Source: Polyangiaceae bacterium (lineage in GTDB: Bacteria; Myxococcota; Polyangia; Polyangiales; Polyangiaceae). Taken from it: a stretch of 11,932 nucleotides of DNA. Of this stretch, positions 6,735-11,932 are shown one piece after another; positions within the stretch are counted from its first letter, which is position 1, and every line of letters begins with the position of its first letter. The notes beneath the pieces are model-generated. The model ran no database searches. It was not told the DNA's origin and was given only the letters and a program-made list of their open reading frames with translations. The position numbers and the translations under genes are program-made. Location of the stretch: contig JAICTU010000281.1 of the NCBI GenBank assembly GCA_025936205.1, positions 1 to 11,932 of the forward strand. The letters are read 5' to 3'.

Positions 6735-7163
6735 ATGGAAATCTACCTCGACCGGCGAGCGATCCGCCAGATCCGACTCGCAGCGCAAGAGAGCATCGAG
6801 GAAGGAGATACGGAGTCGCTTCGTGAGGAAGTGCTCGAAGCGTTTTCGGAGGAACAGGTCGAGGAGATCGAGCGCAGGCTCGACTCGGGGGATTTCTTCG
6901 AGTTTCTCACCGACGTGCTCGATGAGTGGGGCGGCGACGACGCCGACGAGCTGATCGAGTTGCTCGAGACCCAGTTGGCCGAGGCCGGCATCGACATGAA
7001 GACCGATGCTCGCGCCGAGACCAGCGAGGGTGAAGGCGAAGACGACGAGGACGAGGACGAGGACGACGAGGGAGACGCCGACGCCGATTCCGATGAGGAA
7101 GACGACGACGCCCCCGGCGATCTCGACGAAGATCTCGACGACGCATTGCTCGACGACGAGTGA
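6735..7163 (+). CDS. Small hypothetical protein with a poly-acidic C-terminal tail
   Basis: I do not recognise a family for this 142-residue protein. Residues 1-88 look like a folded, mostly helical domain (MEIYLDRRAIRQIRLAAQES, EEVLEAFSEEQVEEIERRL, FFEFLTDVLDEW, ADELIELLETQLAEAGIDM). Residues 98-142 are disordered and hyper-acidic: 31 of 45 are Asp or Glu, with no Lys or Arg after R93; GAC/GAG codon repeats underlie it. GGAG at 6720-6723, 11 bases before the ATG, is a plausible ribosome site. The gene diverges from the barrel gene with a 43-base gap and is closed by a hairpin at 7223-7246. Acidic tails in other proteins serve as charge mimics of nucleic acid or as partners for basic proteins; that is only a suggestion here. 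Confidence 0.85.
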   Translation: MEIYLDRRAIRQIRLAAQESIEEGDTESLREEVLEAFSEEQVEEIERRLDSGDFFEFLTDVLDEWGGDDADELIELLETQLAEAGIDMKTDARAETSEGEGEDDEDEDEDDEGDADADSDEEDDDAPGDLDEDLDDALLDDE

Positions 7164-7222
7164 TCGGGGGCTGTTAGCCTGCGAGGCCTGTTACTCGGGA
7201 GGGTGTCTTCGAGGAGTGTGGT

Positions 7223-7246
7223 GGAGCACGACCTGAGTCGTGCTCC
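7223..7246. terminator. Bidirectional hairpin between convergent genes
   Basis: GGAGCACGAC (7223-7232), CTGA loop, GTCGTGCTCC (7237-7246): a perfect 10-bp stem with a 4-base loop. It lies 60 bases beyond the acidic-tail gene stop and 10 bases beyond the stop of the opposing RNA methyltransferase gene. The plus strand continues TGTCATT and the minus strand continues ACCACAC, so neither side has a strong U tract. Position between convergent genes makes termination in both directions the best reading. Confidence 0.75.
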
Positions 7247-7255
7247 TGTCATTAC

Positions 7256-7810
7256 TCAGACGTTGCCCGATGAAGGTTGGGCGGCCCTGTCCGCCGCGCG
7301 TCTCTCCAGGCCAGCGAGGAACAGCTCGTAGGCGAGGATCTGCGCGGCCTGCGCGAGGTTGATCGAGGGCTGGTCCGCAGCCATGGGGATGCGCACCGAC
7401 TCCGCGCAGAGTGCCAGGTCCTGCTGGGATAGCCCCGTCTTCTCGTTGCCGAACACGAAGGCGACGCGGCTGCCCCGAGCGGCCGCCTCCGCTGCCGTCT
7501 GCGCCGCTCGCCGCGGCTGCATCACGCCCGACACGCCGCGCCGCGCCGTCGTGGCAAAGGCCCACGCGCAGCCTTCGAGCGCTTCCTCGAGGCTCTCCGC
7601 ACAGCGGGCGGCCGCCAGCACATCCCCCGACTTGACCGCCATCTTGCGTGCCAGCTCGTGATCGGGCAGCGCCAGCCGGCTGGGCTTGACCAGCAGCAGG
7701 CGGGTCATTCCCATGACCTTCATGGCGCGGGCAACGGCCCCCACATTCTCGGGATAATGCGGACGGACCAGCACGAACACGCTCGCGCTGGTGACGGGAA
7801 GCTCCAACAC
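7256..7810 (-). CDS. TrmJ-type SPOUT tRNA/rRNA 2'-O-methyltransferase
   Basis: This 184-residue cytoplasmic enzyme should transfer methyl from S-adenosylmethionine to a ribose 2'-OH. The three SpoU/TrmH motifs are clear: motif 1, R16-P-H-Y-P-E-N22-V-G-A-V-A-R28; motif 2, VAFVFGNEKTGL (116-127); motif 3, IPMAADQPSINLAQAAQILAYE (141-162, with the S149-x-N151 pair). The motif 1 pattern NVGAVARAMKVMG and the SGDVLAAARCAESLEEAL segment match TrmJ, which in E. coli modifies position 32 of tRNAs, better than TrmL or RlmB. E. coli TrmJ is about 246 residues; here only the catalytic domain is present, so RNA selection may differ. It starts at GTG 7810, 15 bases after the FGE-fold gene, with no evident ribosome site, suggesting coupling. 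Confidence 0.88.
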   Translation of the reverse strand: MLELPVTSASVFVLVRPHYPENVGAVARAMKVMGMTRLLLVKPSRLALPDHELARKMAVKSGDVLAAARCAESLEEALEGCAWAFATTARRGVSGVMQPRRAAQTAAEAAARGSRVAFVFGNEKTGLSQQDLALCAESVRIPMAADQPSINLAQAAQILAYELFLAGLERRAADRAAQPSSGNV

Positions 7811-7825
7811 GCCGCGCAGCCTAGC

Positions 7826-8788
7826 TCAGGGCGCGCTGCCCTGGGTGCTGGTCTTGCGGTTTGCGGAGCGCACGCAACGAAAGCCGAGCGTGGCGCGCCG
7901 CTCGCCGGGCTCCGCGAACGCGCGCGCCGCGCCGCGCAGACGGAAGCGCGCATGAACGTAGCTGCCGCCCCGCACCACCCGCAGATTGGTCGAGCTGGCG
8001 GGTGGCCCCTGCGGGTCTGTCGCAGGCCCCGCGTCATACACGGGCGCGTAGCGGTCGGCGGTCCACTCGGCGACGTTTCCGGCGAGATCGTAGATGCCCT
8101 CGGGAGTCACCCCCGCCGCGTAGCTGCCGACCGGTGCCAGCTCCGCGAAGCCATCGCTCGCGTCGGTCTGGTCCCAGCCGAAGCGACCGTGATTGCTGGC
8201 CCACGAGTTCCAGAGCTCCCCCCAGGGATAGCGCCGAGCGCCGAGACCGCGCGCCGCACGCTCGAACTCAGCCTCCGTGGGCAGCCGCGCACCGCGAAAG
8301 CTGCAGTAGTCGCGCGCGTCGTTCCAGGTGACGCGCGATACCGGCAGCTCGGGTCGATCGTAACGCAACGTGCCCTCCGACACGGGTCGAGGACCGCAGC
8401 GACCGATCTGCACGCAACGCTCGTAGTCACGCACGCGCACCTCGAAGCGATCGATCCAGTAGCTCGACAGATGCACCGGGTGCCGGGGCATCTCGTTCGC
8501 GAACAGCGTCGGGGTGCAACGGTGACCGTAGGGCTCGCGCGTGCAGTCGGCGAGCGCCTCGAGCACGTCGTTTTCTTCCGAGCCCATCACGAAGTCGCCC
8601 TCGGGGATGCGCACCATGGGCGAGAGCGGGTTCGTGAGCGGCAACACGGCGCGCGGAACCAGCTCCGCGGGCTCGACGCTTTCGCTGCCTCGCACCGGGG
8701 CGCCCTCTGAACGCAGCTGTTCGAGCGCGCTCCCTTCCCGGGGAGCCAGCACCAGCGCCACCAGCAGCAGCGTTGCCGAGCCGCGCAA
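7826..8788 (-). CDS. Secreted FGE-fold (SUMF1/EgtB-type) protein lacking the catalytic cysteines
   Basis: From TTG 8788 the protein has 320 residues and opens with a clean signal peptide (RGSATLLLVALVLAP, cleavage near residue 21). The FGE-sulfatase fold occupies about 58-307: MVRIPEGDFVMGS, IDRFEVRVRDYERC, LPTEAEFERAARG, YDLAGNVAEW, then VVRGGSYVHARFRLRGAAR (about 271-289) and LGFRC. True formylglycine-generating enzymes have two copper-binding cysteines in the loop after GGS[YW]; here that loop reads VHARFR, so oxidation of sulfatase cysteines is not expected. The six cysteines present (82, 91, 125, 131, 162, 305) are elsewhere and may form disulfides in the periplasm. A GTG/ATG-type extension up to 8923 would overlap the upstream gene by 119 bases and is Arg/Pro junk, so I prefer TTG; the start stays uncertain. 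Likely a binding or structural role. Confidence 0.8.
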   Translation of the reverse strand: MRGSATLLLVALVLAPREGSALEQLRSEGAPVRGSESVEPAELVPRAVLPLTNPLSPMVRIPEGDFVMGSEENDVLEALADCTREPYGHRCTPTLFANEMPRHPVHLSSYWIDRFEVRVRDYERCVQIGRCGPRPVSEGTLRYDRPELPVSRVTWNDARDYCSFRGARLPTEAEFERAARGLGARRYPWGELWNSWASNHGRFGWDQTDASDGFAELAPVGSYAAGVTPEGIYDLAGNVAEWTADRYAPVYDAGPATDPQGPPASSTNLRVVRGGSYVHARFRLRGAARAFAEPGERRATLGFRCVRSANRKTSTQGSAP

Positions 8789-8804
8789 CCGCGCCGCGCG
8801 CGAC

Positions 8805-9287
8805 TCAGCCGCCAGCGGCGGGGGGCTCGGCGGGCGGATCCTTGCCGTCGGGCGGCGGACTGTCGGGCTTGGCCGGCGGCTTCTTCGGCTCACGTGACTC
8901 CGGTGGCGGTGCCGGGGGCTCACCGTACTCGGTCCGCAGCTTCTCGAGCAGACCTCGCTTGAGCAAGTCCTCTCGGTAGCTGGGCAACTCGGGCAGGCTC
9001 ACGACGAGCCGCACGCTCTTGTCGCGCTGGACCAGCTCGATCGAGCCGTGGCCGGTCTTGCGCTGCAGCTCCGGGTCCGAGAAGTTGAACAGCAGGTAGG
9101 CGGCGTCCGGGTCTTTTTCCGTGACTTCGTAGGCCAAATCCACACGCAGGTAGCGCAGCGCGGCGCTGAACGTCTGCTCGCGCGTGTAGCCGACCTCTGC
9201 CTCGCTGCGCGCCCATGCCGGACGCTGCAGGGCAAACGCGAGCGCGCCCGCGACCAGCAAACCCCCAGCTTTCGACAGTCCACGCAC
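8805..9287 (-). CDS. Small exported protein with a Pro-rich tail
   Basis: A 160-residue protein with no family that I can name. Residues 1-26 are a signal peptide (LSKAGGLLVAGALAFAL, cleavage after AWA). Residues 28-122 form a compact alpha/beta domain: EAEVGYTREQTFSAALRYLRVDL, YEVTEKDPDAAYLLFNFSD, GSIELVQRDKSVRLVVSLPEL, SYREDLLKRGLLEKLRTEYGEP. Residues 123-160 are a Pro/Lys/Asp-rich disordered tail suited to crossing the periplasmic peptidoglycan or binding it. Start is GTG 9287; TAGGGG, which overlaps the stop of the upstream flippase-like gene, gives the ribosome site, so the two are coupled. The next gene begins 16 bases after its stop. The order of domain features resembles myxobacterial periplasmic proteins, but I give no function. 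Confidence 0.8.
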   Translation of the reverse strand: MRGLSKAGGLLVAGALAFALQRPAWARSEAEVGYTREQTFSAALRYLRVDLAYEVTEKDPDAAYLLFNFSDPELQRKTGHGSIELVQRDKSVRLVVSLPELPSYREDLLKRGLLEKLRTEYGEPPAPPPESREPKKPPAKPDSPPPDGKDPPAEPPAAGG

Positions 9288-9297
9288 GGGTGTGCCC

Positions 9298-10476
9298 CTA
9301 CTGGGTATCGCTGCTCTCGGCCAAGAAACTGGGGCTCTTCACGAAACCGCCGCCCCAGGTGGCCCAGGCCGCAAAAGCAAAGGTGACGAACATCTGTCCG
9401 AGATAGACCAGGAACACGAACAACGCTCCTTCTCCCAGCACGCGATCGCGCTCGTAGAATACGGCCAGTCCGGCGTAGAGCGAGAACTGAAAAGCGCCCA
9501 CGAAACCTGGGGCGTTGGGCATCAACACGCCGAAGATGGCGAGCACACCCGTGACTACACAGGCACGAGCGAAACTGAACGCCTCCAGCCCTACCCCCCA
9601 GCCGAGCACCCAGGAGCAGGCCGCGTTGAGCAGCCAGTAGGCGGTGGTGGCCAGCACGAACGGCACCGAATGACGCAGGCCCGAAAGGAAATTCAGGCCA
9701 TCTGCGAGCCGCGCCAGGCGCGCCGAGAGCCAGCGCGCCAGCGGCTCCGAGAACAGCCCGATCAGGCGCTCCAGCAGGCGCCGAGTCGGCTCGCGCCAGA
9801 TGTGGAAGGCGAACATCAAGGCCAGCGCCGCGCTGAATCCGAGCACCGCCACGTAGGCGCCGCGCGGAATGATGGCGACACGAATCGGCAGATCGCCCAA
9901 GCGCTCCGGCAAGGGATCGAGCGGCGTGGCCAGGCCGAGCGCGATCAGCATCATCGTGCTCAGCACCAGTCCATCAACAATCCGTTCCGCCCCGAGCGTT
10001 CCCGCAGCAGCCCAGGCCGAGATGCGGCCGCGCTCCCGGATCAAGATCGGCCGCACCACTTCGCCCGTGCGCAGCGGAAACATCAGGATCGCCAGAAAGC
10101 CGAGAAATGATGCGGCGAAGACGCGGCGCCAGCCGACATTTCCCAGCGGCGCCAGCAGCAGCCGCCAGCGCGCGGCGCGGATCACATGCACGGCGCTCCA
10201 ACCCAGCAGGTAGACGACCACGGTCCAGGCACGCAGGCCAGACCAGGCCTCGTGGGGTGGCACCAGGGGCATGGCCGCCGCGTGCAACATCCAGACGAAG
10301 ATGCCGGCTACGACCAGCGAAACGCCCAGTCGCGTCAGCAGGGGCCGGAAGCGTACCTCCGGCGCCGACAGGCTGAGCGGATCGAGCTCCGCCGCGGGCA
10401 TGCTCGCGGGGGGCTCGGACCCCGTGGCGATCCCCTCGCCATCGCGGCTGCTGGTGGGCGAGGGAGTCTCCGTCAC
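9298..10476 (-). CDS. Flippase-like integral membrane protein (LPG synthase TM / AglD-type)
   Basis: This 392-residue protein has the lysylphosphatidylglycerol-synthase transmembrane domain without the soluble aminoacyl-transferase part. A disordered N-terminal cytoplasmic segment (1-45) is followed by TM helices at about 48-68, 83-100, 120-134, 165-183, 205-224, 271-291, 304-318, 325-341 and 350-376. Family motifs are visible: FPLRTGEVVRPILIRER (133-149), AAGTLGAERIVDGL (157-170) and LMPNAPGFVGAFQ (318-330). Homologues flip or move lipid-linked substrates, or modify membrane lipids; the substrate here cannot be read. It starts at GTG 10476, 58 bases after the PHP phosphatase, and heads a tight run of four genes (10-, 16- and 15-base gaps). 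Its placement next to a polysaccharide phosphatase suggests an envelope glycan or lipid role. Confidence 0.88.
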   Translation of the reverse strand: MTETPSPTSSRDGEGIATGSEPPASMPAAELDPLSLSAPEVRFRPLLTRLGVSLVVAGIFVWMLHAAAMPLVPPHEAWSGLRAWTVVVYLLGWSAVHVIRAARWRLLLAPLGNVGWRRVFAASFLGFLAILMFPLRTGEVVRPILIRERGRISAWAAAGTLGAERIVDGLVLSTMMLIALGLATPLDPLPERLGDLPIRVAIIPRGAYVAVLGFSAALALMFAFHIWREPTRRLLERLIGLFSEPLARWLSARLARLADGLNFLSGLRHSVPFVLATTAYWLLNAACSWVLGWGVGLEAFSFARACVVTGVLAIFGVLMPNAPGFVGAFQFSLYAGLAVFYERDRVLGEGALFVFLVYLGQMFVTFAFAAWATWGGGFVKSPSFLAESSDTQ

Positions 10477-10534
10477 TGCGACGCGTAGTACCCTTTCCCG
10501 GAGAGGGGGGCGATCGAGATCCGACGAGAGCCCC

Positions 10535-11260
10535 TCATGCTCGCCCCGCCAGGATTGCGCGCGGGCCGTCGCTGAGCAGCGCCGTCACTTCCGCATCGCC
10601 ATAGAGCTCCCGCAGACGCTGGATGCCCTTCGCTACTTGCGCCACATCCTCGGGTCGATGCGCGTCGCTGCAGGCGGCGTGGTACAAACCCAGCTCCAGC
10701 AACTGCTCCGCGCAGCGCTGCGGACGGCGGCCATATTTGCCCACCAATGCGGCCACGTCGAGCAGCGCCATGGCGCCCTGGTCCAGAAGCCGTTCCAGGA
10801 TCTCCGGCTTCTCCCAGAGCACTCGGTAGCGCTCGGGATGCGCGACCACCGGCGTCAGACCGCCCCGCCGCAGCTGCGCGAGCAGCTGGTCGACGTGCGG
10901 AGGGAAGTTGCTCTCGTAGAACTCGAACAGGACGGACGCCTCACCTGGATAGGGCAGTCCCCTCCCCTCCGACACCCGACGAAACACCTGCTCGTCGAAG
11001 AAGTGCTCGCTGCTGAGCGCGCGCTCCGGCAATTCGGACGCCTCCGGCAGCGCGGCGAGCCGCTGCTCGACGGCGTCGAACGCGGCGCGCAGGACGGGAG
11101 CGTCGTTATCGAACAGACCTGGACGCATGTGGGGCGTGGCGATCACTCGCGAAAACCCGAGCTCACCCAGACCGCGGAGCATCGCCACGGACGCATCGAA
11201 CGTCGGTGCACCGTCATCCACTGCCGGGATCCAGTGACAGTGCAGATCGATGAAGCCCAT
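10535..11260 (-). CDS. CpsB/YwqE-type PHP-domain tyrosine phosphatase
   Basis: A 241-residue manganese-dependent phosphatase of the polymerase-and-histidinol-phosphatase fold. Metal ligands and family motifs are all present: D5-L-H7-C-H9, V-D15-D16-G17, ATPH44, E85-H86, FEF (E113), H141-P-E-R, and SD199-A-H201. In CpsB/YwqE/Wzb-like systems this enzyme dephosphorylates the Tyr-rich tail of a BY-kinase that controls chain length or export of capsule and exopolysaccharide; in Myxococcus xanthus the comparable enzyme is PhpA. I chose ATG 11260 because MGFIDLHCH is the family N-terminus; the frame is open to 11329 but that extension reads into the repeat region. No BY-kinase is in the window. The gene diverges from the ArsA-like gene across a 202-base spacer. 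Confidence 0.92.
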   Translation of the reverse strand: MGFIDLHCHWIPAVDDGAPTFDASVAMLRGLGELGFSRVIATPHMRPGLFDNDAPVLRAAFDAVEQRLAALPEASELPERALSSEHFFDEQVFRRVSEGRGLPYPGEASVLFEFYESNFPPHVDQLLAQLRRGGLTPVVAHPERYRVLWEKPEILERLLDQGAMALLDVAALVGKYGRRPQRCAEQLLELGLYHAACSDAHRPEDVAQVAKGIQRLRELYGDAEVTALLSDGPRAILAGRA

Positions 11261-11462
11261 CTTCCGTCCATCTACGGCACTGTGGGAGCGCCGGGCGCCA
11301 AAAAAGGGCTCGAGGGGCCAAGGGGCCAACGGGTCGAGGACGGATCAGCGGAAGAGCCGGCCCTCGGAAAGGGGGCTCATACTGGGGTCGCGAGGGGCCT
11401 GAAGGGGCCGAGCCCTGGACCCCTTGACCCGCTCTTGCCTGGGCCCCTAGACCCCTGGACCC
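11261..11462. promoter_or_regulatory. Divergent spacer between the PHP phosphatase and ArsA-like genes
   Basis: These 202 bases must carry the promoter of the minus-strand phosphatase-to-methyltransferase run and that of the plus-strand ATPase. I cannot pick out -35/-10 or -24/-12 elements by eye: the sequence is dominated by the G/C-run repeats described separately. A single AAAAAAG run at 11300-11306 is the only AT-rich patch. Confidence 0.45.
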
Positions 11463-11465
11463 TTG
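11311..11465. repeat. Short imperfect repeats rich in AGGGGCC and GGACCCC
   Basis: AGGGGCC occurs at 11313, 11321, 11393 and 11403, and its near-complement family (TGGACCCC, TAGACCCC, TGGACCC, TTGACCC) fills 11415-11463. The first set lies nearer the phosphatase start and the second nearer the ATPase start, so the region can fold on itself (for example AAGGGG at 11402-11407 with CCCCTT at 11420-11425). It is the divergent promoter spacer. The function is unknown; a degenerate dispersed repeat element is a reasonable guess. Confidence 0.5.
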
Positions 11466-11932
11466 TCCCCCATTCCTCAAAGCCCCTGGCCCGAGATCTT
11501 GCGGCGGCGCCGTGTGCTCGTGTGCGCTGGCCCCGGCGGAGTCGGCAAGACCACCACGGCCGCGGCCCTGGCGGTGCTTGGCGCCCGCTCCGGTCGCAAG
11601 GTGGCCGCGCTCACCGTCGACCCGGCGCGGCGGCTCGCCGATAGCCTCGGCATCCGCGATCCCGGGGCGCGCGCCGAGGAGCTCGCCCCCGAGCACTGGC
11701 AAGCGCCCGGTCAAGCGAGCTCCGGCGGGCGCTTGAGCGTGATGATGCTGGACACCAAGCGCACCTTTGACGAGCTGATCCAGCGCCACGCTTCGAGCCC
11801 GGAGGCCCGTGACCGCATCCTGAACAATCGGCTGTACGAATACGTGTCGTCGCATCTGGCCGGCGCCCACGAGTACATGGCGATGGAGAAGCTGCTCAGC
11901 GTGAGCCGCGACAGCTCGTTCGATCTGATCGT
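11463..11932 (+). CDS. ArsA/Get3-like ATPase, 5' part (partial)
   Basis: The open frame runs off the right edge after 156 residues. The P-loop G23-P-G-G-V-G-K29-T-T and the D53-P-A-R-R switch place it in the ArsA/Get3 'anion-transporting ATPase' family; the following LADSLGI and the stretch MMLDTKRTFDELIQRH and EYMAMEKL match the paired bacterial branch found in actinobacteria and myxobacteria rather than arsenite-pump ArsA. The family's signature Lys before GG (KGGVGK) is Pro here, so dimer-type ATP hydrolysis may differ; a partner subunit is often coded next door, here beyond the window. The start is uncertain: TTG 11463, TTG 11499 and GTG 11514 are all in frame, none with a strong ribosome site; I used the longest that leaves a normal N-terminal lead. 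Confidence 0.82.
   Translation, partial: MSPIPQSPWPEILRRRRVLVCAGPGGVGKTTTAAALAVLGARSGRKVAALTVDPARRLADSLGIRDPGARAEELAPEHWQAPGQASSGGRLSVMMLDTKRTFDELIQRHASSPEARDRILNNRLYEYVSSHLAGAHEYMAMEKLLSVSRDSSFDLI

Noticed and set aside
7026..7160. GAC/GAG repeats as a possible microsatellite or CRISPR-like array
   Set aside because: They are in-frame codons for the acidic tail; there are no spacers and the repeat unit is only 3-6 bases.
8789..8923. N-terminal extension of the FGE-fold protein
   Set aside because: It is an Arg/Pro/Ser-rich stretch lying out of frame inside the upstream gene, and it would bury the signal peptide that starts at TTG 8788.
10271..11644. A 457-residue plus-strand open frame across the PHP phosphatase and into the ATPase region
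   Set aside because: It is antisense to a phosphatase with all metal ligands in place, then continues in the wrong frame relative to the P-loop ATPase.

Overview
The window is high-GC, gene-dense bacterial chromosome that reads like Myxococcota, probably a Polyangiales/Sorangium-type myxobacterium. That placement is an inference from style: a two-FHA zinc-ribbon protein next to a tail-anchored PP2C phosphatase, a secreted formylglycine-generating-enzyme (FGE)-fold paralogue, very GC-rich codon use and many GTG/TTG starts. No phylogenetic marker is complete enough to fix a taxon. There are 12 complete or near-complete genes plus one partial gene at each end. I saw no tRNA, rRNA, CRISPR array, insertion sequence or phage gene.

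Layout. (1) 1-162: 3' end of a plus-strand gene resembling the C-terminal domain of RuvA. (2) 163-521: gene-free convergent spacer rich in hairpins. (3) 522-6691, minus strand, transcribed right to left: outer-membrane beta-barrel protein, zinc-ribbon/double-FHA protein, tail-anchored PP2C phosphatase, DppB-type permease with a large extracytoplasmic insert, DppC-type permease, thioredoxin-rhodanese fusion. The last four genes are tightly packed (gaps of 25, -4 and 9 bases) and look like one operon. (4) 6735-7163, plus strand: small protein with an extremely acidic tail, divergent from the barrel gene and ended by a strong hairpin. (5) 7256-11260, minus strand: CpsB/YwqE-type PHP phosphatase, a flippase-like (LPG synthase TM) membrane protein, a small secreted protein, a secreted FGE-fold protein and a TrmJ-type RNA methyltransferase, with the last four nearly contiguous. 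(6) 11261-11462: divergent spacer with repeats rich in GGGGCC/GGACCCC. (7) 11463 to the end: start of an ArsA/Get3-like ATPase running off the window.

How the parts may work together. The PP2C and FHA proteins are the reversal and readout halves of Ser/Thr phosphosignalling, but no kinase is in the window. The permease pair has neither its ATPases nor a solute-binding protein here, so it must use components coded elsewhere or be specialised. The right-hand run has an envelope theme (polysaccharide tyrosine phosphatase, lipid flippase-like protein, two exported proteins). The least ordinary item is the permease whose first periplasmic loop has grown by roughly 180 residues and carries a duplicated W-x2-[FW]-W-x2-H-x3-Y motif after a HEAT-like segment.
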